NCBI GenBank assembly: GCA_037893225.1
Contig: JAZGUH010000075.1
Coordinates: 1,178,001-1,242,000, forward strand
DNA: 64,000 nt
Reading direction: 5' to 3'
Source: Hippasteria phrygiana
Taxonomy: Eukaryota; Echinodermata; Asteroidea; Valvatida; Goniasteridae
The notes under the pieces were generated by a model. That model saw nothing but the letters and a program-made list of their open reading frames with translations, had not been told where the DNA came from and did no database searches. The translations under genes were made by a program, and so were the position numbers. Below are positions 48,091 to 61,000 of the stretch, one piece after another; position 1 is the stretch's first letter, and the number at the start of each line of letters is the position of its first letter.

Positions 48091-49015
48091 TTTAATTACC
48101 TCTAGATGACGTCATAATGACGTCATCGTGACGTCACATCAATTTTTTTATCTGTAACAAATCCTGGCACATCAGCATTAAGACTGCACCCAATCGGACT
48201 TACGGTTCTCTAGATATAGGACCTTAAAGTGTGCACCTTTAAGATGACGTCACGTGACCCACGATGACGTCATCACAACTGTACTTGTCAAAGCAAACAT
48301 TTGCAACGTGGTCTTGGCCTGGATCGAGTTTGTAGTCAATCTGATCAATGACAGTGTAAGTTTTTGAGTGTATAATGAAATTTGAAACATTAAAAAAATC
48401 ATAGAAAATCAGCGGATGACGTCATCATGACGTCACTTCGGATTATGCATGCTAGTGACCATATCTGCCTACCCACCCATTTTTGTGACGATCGGACCTA
48501 CCCTTATATGTATTTCAAAAAAGCACATTTTTGATGACGTCATGATGACGTCATACATTTTTCACATTTATATGTAAGTATCTATGATCTAACGAACCTA
48601 TTACAAAAAGAATTTCGAAATTAGCACGTTCAGTTGATGAGATATGGCTTAAGGGTTTAAAACTTTAAAAATTACTGCAAAATCGTACGATGACGTCATC
48701 ATGACGTCACGTCGATTTTCATCTATAACACAAGCCGGTCCACCAACAAACCAAGTTTGAGCTGAATCGGACGTAGGGTTCTCTAGATATAGGCCCTTCA
48801 AAAACGCACTTTTGAGATGACGTCACGTGCCACGTGATGACGTCATCATGACGTCAGAGTAATATGCACGAGTTCGGTACAGGGTCCAAGTCTATGCAAA
48901 CTCTCATTAAGATTAAAGTTTGTTTAATGGCAAAAGTGGCGGCGAGAATAAAACGTGTGCTTTGTCTATGGCAATTTTGATAGAAGAACAAGAAGGAGAA
49001 GAAGAAGAAGAAAAA
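48091..49015 (+). repeat. Diverged CRE satellite with purine tail
   Basis: CRE clusters lie near 48105 (TGACGTCATAATGACGTCATC), 48245, 48415, 48535, 48690 and 48815-48855. AAAGTGGCGGCGAG and a GAAGGAGAAGAAGAAG tail end at 49015, where the ACTAG junction starts. Confidence 0.82.
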
Positions 49016-50420
49016 ACTAGAGGTCTATGTTTTTAAGAACATAGGGCTTTTCCATATGTTTTTATGATGTCACTTCGAATTTTGTAAACTAGTGACAAAT
49101 CTACCTAACCACCAAGTTTCGTGACGATTAGACATGGTCTATCCATATGTCTTTCAAGAAATCATGCCTTTAATGACGTCATTATGACTTCAGTAATTTT
49201 TCGCATTTATATAAAAGAATGTACGAGCTAACAAAGCTATTACAAAAGGAATTTTGAATTGAACATGTTCTGTTGATGAGATATGGTTTTAAGAATCTTT
49301 AACGTTAAAATTTTGAAATTACCATAAAAATCAGATGATGACGTCATTATGACGTCACCTCAATTTTGATTTATAACATGTACTTGTTTAGCAACATACC
49401 AGGTTTGAATGCAATTGGACTTACGGTTCTCTTGATATGGGCCCTTGAAAAATGAGCCTTTAAGATGACATCACGTAACACATAATGACGTCATCGTGAC
49501 ATCACTCTTCGGCACACAATTTCAGATTAGGGTCTATGTTTGGGTTAAGTTTGCTTAAGATCTGATGTTGTTTAGTGACCAAAGTGCCGCAGACAAAATT
49601 CGTGTTTAAGAAGAAACCAAAATAGTGGGTATTGTGTAGTTTAGGATTTCTGTATTAATTGTGTTCATGTTAGCTTCTGGAGTATTTGATTATTCCAAAA
49701 GCCTTTTTTTGTTACTACAGTAGACTTCTCTGAATCCCAATGACACGTGCTTTTGTGATTTGGAAAGGTTTTTTAAGGCGGAAAATACGATTTTCTTACG
49801 TTGTGTCACGTTTTGGCTCGGTCAACTACTCTCCCACCAGCTATATATCCGTGTAAAGCTGGGTATTGCGCAATCACGTATTTTGTTACCTCTTAGCTAA
49901 CGATTTCACTCCAAAAAAACCCTGCAGATGTTCTTCGACGTGGCCCTTTGTTCTGAATGTGGAAAAACGAACAATTTTCAAGTAGATTGTGTTCATGCCT
50001 GGGCGAAAGTGTACTAAACTACACAATCGCGCGAACAGAACAAAAACAAAGGCTTTCCTGCTGTAGCGGAAACGCCAAAAAATGTGCGTCTGTTGTAAAC
50101 ATACGCATGGCTTTTCCTTTTTTCTTTTTTATTTAACATAAAGTATCAGAAGGTCTATGTCTTTGCTAAGTTTAAGATCTGAGATTATTTTATGATTAAC
50201 ATTTCGTACTCCAAACTTGACCTTTAAGTTCATGTTACATGCCACACGAAGACGTCATTATGACGTCACTCTTCGCGGCACGACTTTGCATCAGGGTCTA
50301 TACCTATGCTAACTCTGACTAAGATTCGATGTTGTTTGATGACAAAAGTGCCGATCAGAAAATCTATGCACAAAGTCTATGGGATTTGGGATAGAACTAA
50401 AATAAGAAGCAGAAAAAAAA
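49016..50420 (+). repeat. 1.4-kb ACTAGA module, copy 3
   Basis: The left edge is ACTAGAGG (CTAG 49017-49020), with the CTATGTT/AACATAG hairpin at 49025-49044. The degenerate H1-H2 junction starts near 50051. The closing tail near 50400-50420 lacks ATAGAT relative to copies 1, 2 and 4. Confidence 0.87.
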
Positions 50421-53030
50421 TAGGGCCTTCAAAAATGCAAATTTAAGATGACGTCACGTAACATGTGATGACGTCATCATGACGTCATGATTCGGCACCC
50501 ATCTCGAGTAGATAGTCAATGCATATGCCAAGTTTGAAGTTCATGGCATTTGAAGAAGTGCAAAATTTTAAGAGTACAATGAAATTTGAAACATTTACAA
50601 ATTCATAAAAAATCAGCCGATGACGTCATCATGACGTCACTTCGGATTTTGCATGCTAGTGGCACTATCTACCTACCCACCAATTTTTATGACGATCGGA
50701 CGTACCCTTATGTGTGTTTCAGAAATGCACATTTTTGATGACGTCATGATGACGTCACACATTTTTCAAATGTATGTGAAAGAATATAGGAGCTAACAAA
50801 GCTATTACAAAAAGAATTTTGAATTTAGCATGTTCTGTTGGTGAGATATGGCTTTAAGAAACTTTGAAGTTGAAAAACTTTAATATTACTGTAAAATCGT
50901 ATGATGACGTCATCATGACGTCACCTTAATTTTCATCTATAACACGAGCTACCATACCAACATACCAGGTTTGAAGGCAATCGGACCTACCGTTCTCTAG
51001 ATATAGGCCCTAGAAAAATGCACATTTAAGATGACGTCACATGACACGTGATAACGTCATCATGACGTCACGTTTCGGCTTACATTTTCAGCTGAGGGTC
51101 TATGTTTGTGTTAAGTCTGATTAAGATCCGAGGTTGTTTAGTGACCAAAGTGCCACTTACAAAATTCGAGTACAAAGTCTATGGGATTTTGGATAGAACT
51201 AAAAATTCATAGAAAATCAGCCGATGACGTCATCATGATGTCACTTCGGATTTTACATACTAGTGGCATTATCTACCTACCTACCAATTTTTATGATGAT
51301 CGGACTTACCCTTATATGTGTTTCCAAAAAGCACAATTTTGATGGCGTCATAATGACGTCACACATTTTTTACATTTTTGTGAAGGAATATAGAAGCTAA
51401 CAAAGCTATTACAAAAGGAACTTTGAATTTAGCATGTTTTGTTGATAAGATATGGCTTTAAGAAACTTTGAAGTTCAAAAACGTTAATATTACTGTAAAA
51501 TCGTACGATGACGTCATCATGACGTCACCTTAATTTGTATCTATATCTCTAGCTACCATACCAACATACCAGGTTTGAAGGCAATCGGACGTACCGTTCT
51601 CTAGATATGGGCCCTTGAAAAATGCACCTTTAAGATGACGTCACATGACACGTGATGACGTCATCATGACGTCACATTTCGGCATACATTTTCAGCTTAA
51701 GGTTTCTGTTTGTTTTAAGCCTGATTAAGATCTGATGTTGTTTAGTTACCAAAGTGGCTCTTACAAAATTCATGTACATATGGGATTTTGGATAGAACTA
51801 AAATAATCATAGAAAATCAGCCGATGACGTCATCATGACGTCACTTCAGATTTTACATGCTAGTAGCACTATCTACGTAACTACCAATTTGTATGATGAT
51901 CGGACCTACCCTTATATGTGTTTCCAAAAAGCCTCTTTTTGATGACGTCATGATGACGTCACACATTTGTTACATTTATGTGAAAGAATATAGCAGCTAA
52001 CAAAGCTATTACAAAAATAATTTTTAATTTAGCATGTTCTGTTGATGAGATATGGCTTTAAGAAACTTTGAAGTTCAAAAACTTTAAAATTATTATAAAA
52101 TCGTATGATGACGTCATCATGACGTCACCTCAATTTTCATCTATAACACGTACTTCTCTACCACCATAGCAGGTTTAAATGCAATCGGACATACGGTTCT
52201 CTAGATATGGGCCATTGAAAAATGCACCTTTAAGATGACGTCACATGCCAAGTGATGACGTCATCATGACGTCACTCTTCGGCATACATTTTCAGCTTAG
52301 GGTCTCTGTTTGTGTTAAGCCTGATTAAGATCTGAGGTTGTTTAGTGACCAAAGTGGCTCTCACAAAATTCGTGTACAAAGTCTATGGGATTTGGGATAG
52401 AACTAAAAAATTCATAGAAAATCAGCCGATGACGTCATCATGACGTCACCTCAGATTTTACATGCCAGTAGCACTATCTACCTGCCCACTAATTTTTATG
52501 ACGATCGGACCTACCCTTATATGTGTTTCAAAAAAGCACATTTTTGATGACGTCATGATGACGTCACACATTTTCCCATTTATGCGAAAGAATATAGGAG
52601 CTAACAAAGCTATTACAAAAAGAATTTTGAATTTAGCATGTTCTGTTGGTGAGATATGGCTTTAAGAACCTTTTAAGTTAAAAAACTTAACAATTATTAT
52701 AAAATCGTATCATGACGTCATCTTGACGTCACCCCAATTTACATCTATAACACGAGCTAGCCTAACAACATACCAGGTTTGAAGGAAATCGGACCTACCG
52801 TTCTCTAGATGTGGGCCCTTGAAAAACGCACCTTTGAGATGACGTCACGTGACACGTGATGACGTCATCATGACGTCACTCTTCGACGCAATATGTCAGC
52901 TTAGGGTCTATGTTTGAGGTAAGTTTGGTTAAGATCTGAGGTTTTTTAAGACCTAAAGTGCCACCGAGTAAATTCGTGTACAAAGTCTATGGGATTTTGG
53001 TCGGAACTAAAAGAAGAAGAAGAAGAAAAA
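50421..53030 (+). repeat. ~600-bp CRE satellite, 4 mostly diverged monomers
   Basis: Markers lie at 50614, 51218, 51817 and 52423 (steps 604, 599 and 606). Only the first monomer is of the young 12.8-kb type. The others carry older variants such as TGATGTCAC near 51235. The array closes with the CTAGCC..AACATACC terminal variant and an AGAAGAAGAAGAAG tail. Confidence 0.88.
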
Positions 53031-54660
53031 ACTAGACATCTTGCGTCTCTTGCCAACAGACGCAGGGCTTTTCCATTTTCTGTTATATTTAGCACAAAAC
53101 TCCATCACTTCTATGTCTTTTGCTACTCGAAACTTGACCTTTAAGCGTTATGCCATCATGACTTATTTCTTGGTCATGTAATTTTCATTATAGGATATAT
53201 ATGACAAGTTTAAGACCTTAGATTGTTAAATGACAAAAGTCCCGGTTACAAATTGCATTAAAAACTCAAAAATCTAAAAATTAACACAAAATCGTCAGAT
53301 AGCGTCATCGTGATGTCGTATCAATTTTCATCTTTACCACTTGCTTTTATTATTCTATCAATTCCCATAAAAACAAAAATCAGATCTCTCATGGTTGATT
53401 TTCCATTGATTTTCAAAGATTAAATCCAGAAATCTTTGATTGCTTGTAATCTGATATCTGATGACGTCATCGTGACGTCATTATTAGAAAGCTCGAGAGC
53501 TATGTTAACTCTGCCATCTGAAGCAAATATCTGGATTATATCTCTCGCGGTTGATTCTTTTGCAATTTCTTAAGGTTTAAAGGTATTTTCATTGCAACTT
53601 CCGGTCTGGTGACGTCATCAATCTTTATTCCCTCAACTTGTTCTTTATAGCATGAAGCCGATTATATACATCAATTATAAAGTTATTTCAGCAAACATCG
53701 CCACACACATCGACTGATTATTCATTTTAAACATTTACAACCTGCCGCTTGAGGGCGCTCGAACATTTTATGATGTCCAGGTAATTTTTTGTGAAGTACA
53801 ACCTAGGCGGAGACTAACATCGTTGAAAGCAAGTTCACATCTTTTTCCACTTTTAAATTATGAGGCACTTTCGGTTTCAACGGGAAGGAAAGGTCACGTG
53901 ATTTTGCTTGTAATATCAAATATGAAGACCTTGTTTATTCTATCAGTTCCCATAAAAAGCAAAATCAGATCTCTCTCGATTGATTTTATATTGATTTTCA
54001 AAGATTAAATCTAGAAATCTTTGATTGCTTGTAATCCTATATCTGATGACTTTATCGTGATGTCATTATCAGAAAGCTCGAGAACGGAGCTATGTTAACT
54101 ATAAGCAAATATCTGGATTACATTTCTCGCGGTTGATTTTTGAGCACTTTTTGAAGGTCTAAATCGGCTGATTATCCATTAAAAAAAATTCAACCTGCCG
54201 CTAGAGGGCTCTTGAACATTTTATGACGTCACCGGCAATTTTTTTTGTGAAGTACAACCTAGGCAAAGACTAACATCGTTGAAAGCAAGTTCATATCTTT
54301 TTCCACTTCCAAACTATATGGCACTTCCGGTTTGGTTCGGAAGGAAGGGTAACGTGATTTGACGCACACTAGATAAAATGAAGATCCTTGTTTATACTAT
54401 CAATTGACACTAAAACCAAGATCAGGGGTCTCACGGGTGATTTTATATAGCATTTTAAAGATTAAAAATATTTATCTTAAATGGCTTGTAATATGACACC
54501 GGATGACGTCATCATGACGTCACTCTTCGAGACACGACTTTGCTATAGGGTCTATGTCTGTGCAAATTTAGACTAAGGTCCGAGGTTGTTTGATGACCAA
54601 ATTGCCAGTCAGAAAATCTATGCACAAAGTCTATAGGGTTTGGGATAGAACTAAAATAAG
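53031..54660 (+). repeat. ACTAGA unit with decayed CTCF-like and 161-bp copies
   Basis: The left edge is ACTAGACATC with hairpin TGCGTCT / AGACGCA (53042-53064), then GGGCTTTTCC. Inside are decayed versions of the CRE/CTCF modules. CCGCTTGAGGGCGC lies near 53744 and CCGCTAGAGGGCTC near 54197. Degenerate 161-type units have CTTTCGG and CACTTCCGGTTTGG near 53868 and 54322. It ends in TAGAACTAAAATAAG at 54660. This is the oldest-looking copy of the 161-bp/CTCF block. Confidence 0.78.
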
Positions 54661-56651
54661 ACTAGAGGTTTGTTGTTTGTGGACAAACACAGAGCTGTTT
54701 CAGGGTATTTTGTGGTAGTTTAATAATGTCGGGGATTGGATTTCAATGGTGATTAAACAAAATTTGTTTTAAATTATGTTAGATACCACATATCAACTTA
54801 ATCGGACTTGTACTTCTGTAGATATATGGCTTTGAAAACTGCCACTTTAAGATGACGTCACGTGACATGTCATGACGTCATCATAATGTCATGTCAATTT
54901 TCATTCATAAACCTGCAGACCTACCTAGATATAACATTTCAACTTAATGAAGCTTGTACTTTTGTAGATATATGGCTTCAAAAACTGCCCCTTTAAGATG
55001 ACGTCACGTGACATGTGATGACATCATGATAATGTCATGTCAATTTTCAGCTATAAACCTACTGGGCTACCTAGATATTACTTTTCAACTTAATCGAACT
55101 TGTAATTTTGTTTATATATGGCTTCAAAAACTACCCCTTTAAGATGACGTCACGTGACATGTGATGACGTCATCATAACGTCAATTCAATTTTTATCTAT
55201 AAACCTACTGGGCTACCTAGATATTACTTTTGAACTTAATCGGACTTGTGCTTTTGTAGACATATGGCTTCAAAAACTGCCCCTTTAAGATGACGTCACG
55301 TGACATGTGATGACATCAATTATGATAATGTCATGTCAATTTTCAGCTATAAACCTACTGGGCTACCTAGATATTACTTTTCAACTTAATCGAATTTGTA
55401 CTTTTGTAGATATATGGCTTCAAAAACTGCCCCTTTAAGATGACGTCACGTGGCATGTCATGACGTCATCAAGAGGTAAAAGTTCGGCACACATTGTGAG
55501 CAGTTAGTCTAAGTGTCTGCCAAGTTTAAAAGTACCCAAAGTGCCGGTAAGAAAGAAAACGTGTACAAATGCTATAGGCAATAATCTAGCGAGTGCCCCT
55601 TTAAGATGACACCACGTGACATGTTATGACTTGATCATAACGTCATGTCAATTTTCATCTATAACACCCGGTGGCATACCTTACGTTCCAACTGAATCGG
55701 ACTAGTACTTTTGTAGATATATGGCTTCGAAAAATGCCCCTTTAAGATGACGTCACGTGACATGTGATGACGTCATCAGGACGTAAAAGTTCGGCACACA
55801 TTGTGAGCAGTTGGGGTAAGTGTCTGCCAAGTTTAAAAGTAGCCAATGTGGCCGGTAAGAAAGTAAACGTTTACAAATGCTATGGGCAATATTCTATCGA
55901 CTTGAAAAAAGAATTTTTTGATGACGTCATCATGACGTCACACAATTTTCGCTTTTTAGGGCATATCTTTGAGACATACCAAAGCTATAACAAAAAGAAT
56001 TTTGAAAATATCTTGTTTTGTTCGCTAGATATAGTGAAAAGAATGTTACGATTATAAAACTTCAAGAATTCAGCGACTTGAAAAAAAGACTACAAATCAA
56101 CCCTTTTTATAAACAGCATGCACATTTAAGCCATGGTTATCAGCCCTTCCCAGAATTCCTTTGTGTTATATTGAATTTGGTCTACATTTTGAAATGGCTC
56201 CTATTTCTTACTTGAGTGAGCCACGATCACGAAATTTTGGAATTAGGTACAGGAAAATTCAATGTATACATTTTTGTAATCAGATTGACCCTTACATGCG
56301 TAAAAAAAAGAAAGCATTTTTGATGACGTCATCATGACGTCACACAATTTTCGCTTTTTAAGGCATATCTTTGAGACATACCAAAGCTATAACAAAAAGA
56401 ATTTTGAAAATATCTTGTTTTGTTCGCTAGATATATTGAAAAGAATGTTACGATTTTAAAAATTCAAAAATTCATAAAAAATCACTTGATGACGTCATCA
56501 TGACGTCACTCTTCGACGCAATATGTCAGCTTAGGGTCTATGTTTGAGGTAAGTTTGGTTAAGATCTGAGGTTTTTTAAGACCTAAAGTGCCACCGAGAA
56601 AATTCGTGTACAAAGTCTATGGGATTTTGGTCGGAACTAAAAGAAGAAGAA
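54661..56651 (+). repeat. ACTAGA unit with ~147-bp CRE sub-repeats
   Basis: The left edge is ACTAGAGG with hairpin TGTTTGT-GG-ACAAACA (54674-54689). From about 54820 to 55470 CTTTAAGATGACGTCACGTG recurs at about 54845, 54991, 55137, 55284 and 55434, a period near 147 bp. Two ~400-bp sub-repeats follow (CRE pairs near 55919 and 56321). The unit ends with the TTTTGGTCGGAACTAAAAGAAGAAG tail. Confidence 0.82.
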
Positions 56652-58060
56652 ACTAGAGGTCTATGTTTTTAAGAACATAGGGCTTTTCCATATGTTTTTA
56701 TGATGTCACTTCGAATTTTGTAAACTAGTGACAAATCTACCTAACTACCAAGTTTCGTGACGATTAGACATGGTCTATCCTTATGTCTTTCAAGAAATCA
56801 TGCCTTTAATGACGTCATTATGACTTCAGTAATTTTTCGCATTTATATAAAAGAATGTACGAGCTAACAAAGCTATTACAAAAGGAATTTTGAATTGAAC
56901 ATGTTCTGTTGATGAGATATGGTTTTAAGAATCTTTAACGTTAAAATTTTGAAATTACCATAAAAATCAGATGATGACGTCATTATGACGTCACCTCAAT
57001 TTTGATTTATAACATGTACTTGTTTAGCAACATACCAGGTTTGAATGCAATTGGACTTACGGTTCTCTTGATATGGGCCCTTGAAAAATGAGCCTTTAAG
57101 ATGACATCACGTAACACATAATGACGTCATCGTGACATCACTCTTCGGCACACAATTTCAGATTAGGGTCTATGTTTGGGTTAAGTTTGCTTAAGATCTG
57201 ATGTTGTTTAGTGACCAAAGTGCCGCAGACAAAATTCGTGTTTAAGAAGAAACCAAAATAGTGGGTATTGTGTAGTTTAGGATTTCTGTATTAATTGTGT
57301 TCATGTTAGCTTCTGGAGTATTTGATTATTCCAAAAGCCTTTTTTTGTTACTAAAGTAGACTTCTCTGAATCCCAATGACACGTGCTTTTGTGATTTGGA
57401 AAGGTTTTTTAAGGCGGAAAATACGATTTTCTTACGTTGTGTCACGTTTTGGCTCGGTCAACTACTCTCCCACCAGCTATATATCCGTGTAAAGCTGGGT
57501 ATTGCGCAATCACGTATTTTGTTACCTCTTAGCTAACGATTTCACTCCAAAAAAAACCTGCAGATGTTCTTCGACGTGGCCCTTTGTTCTGAATGTGGAA
57601 AAACGAACAATTTTCAAGTAGATTGTGTTCATGCCTGGGCGAAAGTGCACTAAACTACACAATCGCGCGAACAGAACAAAAACAAAGGCTTTCCTGCTGT
57701 AGCGGAAACGCCAACAAATGTGCGTCTGTTGTAAACATACGCATGGCTTTTCCTTTTTTCTTTTTTATTTAACATAAAGTATCAGAAGGTCTATGTCTTT
57801 GCTAAGTTTAAGATCTGAGATTATTTTATGATTAACATTTCGTACTCCAAACTTGACCTTTAAGTTCATGTTACATGCCACACGAAGACGTCATTATGAC
57901 GTCACTCTTCGCGGCACGACTTTGCATCAGGGTCTATACCTATGCTAACTCTGACTAAGATTCGATGTTGTTTGATGACAAAAGTGCCGATCAGAAAATC
58001 TATGCACAAAGTCTATGGGATTTGGGATAGAACTAAAATAAGAAGCAGACAAAAAATAGA
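56652..58060 (+). repeat. 1.4-kb ACTAGA module, copy 4
   Basis: This copy is offset 7,636 bp from copy 3 and nearly identical to it. The CTATGTT/AACATAG hairpin lies at 56661-56680. The degenerate H1-H2 junction lies near 57688-57752. Confidence 0.87.
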
Positions 58061-61000
58061 TATAGGGCCTTCAAAAATGCAAATTTAAGATGACGTCACG
58101 TAACATGTGATGACGTCATCATGACGTCATGATTCGGCACCCATCTCGAGTAGATAGTCAATGCATATGCCAAGTTTGAAGTTCATGGCATTTGAAGAAG
58201 TGCAAAATTTTAAGAGTACAATGAAATTTGAAACATTTACAAATTCATAAAAAATCAGCCGATGACGTCATCATGACGTCACTTCGGATTTTGCATGCTA
58301 GTGGCACTATCTACCTACCCACCAATTTTTATGACGATCGGACGTACCCTTATGTGTGTTTCAGAAATGCACATTTTTGATGACGTCATGATGACGTCAC
58401 ACATTTTTCAAATGTATGTGAAAGAATATAGGAGCTAACAAAGCTATTACAAAAAGAATTTTGAATTTAGCATGTTCTGTTGGTGAGATATGGCTTTAAG
58501 AAACTTTGAAGTTGAAAAACTTTAATATTACTGTAAAATCGTATGATGACGTCATCATGACGTCACCTTAATTTTCATCTATAACACGAGCTACCATACC
58601 AACATACCAGGTTTGAAGGCAATCGGACCTACCGTTCTCTAGATATAGGCCCTAGAAAAATGCACATTTAAGATGACGTCACATGACACGTGATAACGTC
58701 ATCATGACGTCACGTTTCGGCTTACATTTTCAGCTGAGGGTCTATGTTTGTGTTAAGTCTAATTAAGATCCGAGGTTGTTTAGTGACCAAAGTGCCACTT
58801 ACAAAATTCGTGTACAAAGTCTATGGGATTTGGGATAGAACTAAAAAATTCACAGAAAATCAGCCGATGACGTCATCATGACGTCACCTCGGATTTTACA
58901 TGCTAGTAGCACTATCTACCTACCCACTAATTTTTATGACGATCGGACGTACCCTTATGTGTGTTTCTGAAATGCACATTTTTGATGACGTCATGATGAC
59001 GTCACACATTTTTCAAATGTATGTGAAAGAATATAGGAGCTAACAAAGCTATTACAAAAAGAATTTTGAATTTAGCATGTTCTGTTGGTGAGATATGGCT
59101 TGAAGAAACTTTGAAGTTGAAAAACTTTAATATTACTGTAAAATCGTATGATGACGTCATCATGACGTCACCTTAATTTTCATCTATAACACGAGCTCCC
59201 ATAACATACCAGGTTTGAAGGCAATCGGACCTACCGTTCTCTAGATATAGGCCCTTGAAAAATGCACATTTAAGATGACGTCACATGACACGTGATGACG
59301 TCATCATGACGTCACGTTTCGGCATATATTTTCACCTTAGGGTCTCTGTTTGTGTTAAGCCTGATTAAGATCTGATGTTCCTTAGTGACCAAAGTGCCAC
59401 TTACAAAATTCGAGTACAAGGTCTATGGGATTTTTGATAGAACTAAAAATTCATAGAAAATCAGCCGATGACGTCATCATGATGTCACTTCGGATTTTAC
59501 ATACTAGTGGCATTATCTACCTACCTACCAATTTTTATGATGATCGGACTTACCCTTATATGTGTTTCCAAAAAGCACAATTTTGATGGCGTCATAATGA
59601 CGTCACACATTTTTTACATTTTTGTGAAAGAATATAGAAGCTAACAAAGCTATTACAAAAGGAACTTTGAATTTAGCATGTTTTGTTGATAAGATATGGC
59701 TTTAAGAAACTTTGAAGTTCAAAAACGTTAATATTACTGTAAAATCGTACGATGACGTCATCATGACGTCACCTTAATTTGTATCTATATCTCTAGCTAC
59801 CATACCAACATACCAGGTTTGAAGGCAATCGGACCTACCGTTCTCTAGATATGGGCCCTTGAAAAATGCACCTTTAAGATGACGTCACATGACACGTGAT
59901 GACGTCATCATGACGTCACATTTCGGCATACATTTTCAGCTTAAGGTTTCTGTTTGTTTTAAGCCTGATTAAGATCTGATGTTGTTTAGTTACCAAAGTG
60001 GCTCTTACAAAATTCATGTACATATGGGATTTTGGATAGAACTAAAATAATCATAGAAAATCAGCCGATGACGTCATCATGACGTCACTTCAGATTTTAC
60101 ATGCTAGTAGCACTATCTACGTAACTACCAATTTGTATGATGATCGGACCTACCCTTATATGTGTTTCCAAAAAGCCTCTTTTTGATGACGTCATGATGA
60201 CGTCACACATTTGTTACATTTATGTGAAAGAATATAGCAGCTAACAAAGCTATTACAAAAATAATTTTTAATTTAGCATGTTCTGTTGATGAGATATGGC
60301 TTTAAGAAACTTTGAAGTTCAAAAACTTTAAAATTATTATAAAATCGTATGATGACGTCATCATGACGTCACCTCAATTTTCATCTATAACACGTACTTC
60401 TCTACCACCATAGCAGGTTTAAATGCAATCGGACATACGGTTCTCTAGATATGGGCCATTGAAAAATGCACCTTTAAGATGACGTCACATGCCAAGTGAT
60501 GACGTCATCATGACGTCACTCTTCGGCATACATTTTCAGCTTAGGGTCTCTGTTTGGGTTAAACCTAATTAAGATCTGAGGTTGTTTAGTGACCAAAGCG
60601 GCTCTTACAAAATTCGTGTACAAAGTCTATGGGATTTGGGATAGAACAACAAAAATCATGGAAAATCAGCCGATGACGTCATCATGACGTCACCTCGGAT
60701 TTTACATGCTAATATCACTATCTACCTGCCCACTAATTTTTATGACGATCGGACCTACCCTTATATGTGTTTCAAAAAAGCACATTTTTGATGACGTCAT
60801 GATGACGTCACACATTTTCCCATTTATGCGAAAGAATATAGGAGCTAACAAAGCTATTACAAAAAGAATTTTGAATTTAGCATGTTCTGTTGGTGAGATA
60901 TGGCTTTAAGAAACTTTGAAGTTCAAAAACTTAAAAATTACTATAAAATCGTATGATGACGTCATCATGACGTCACGTCAATTTTCATCTATAACACGAT

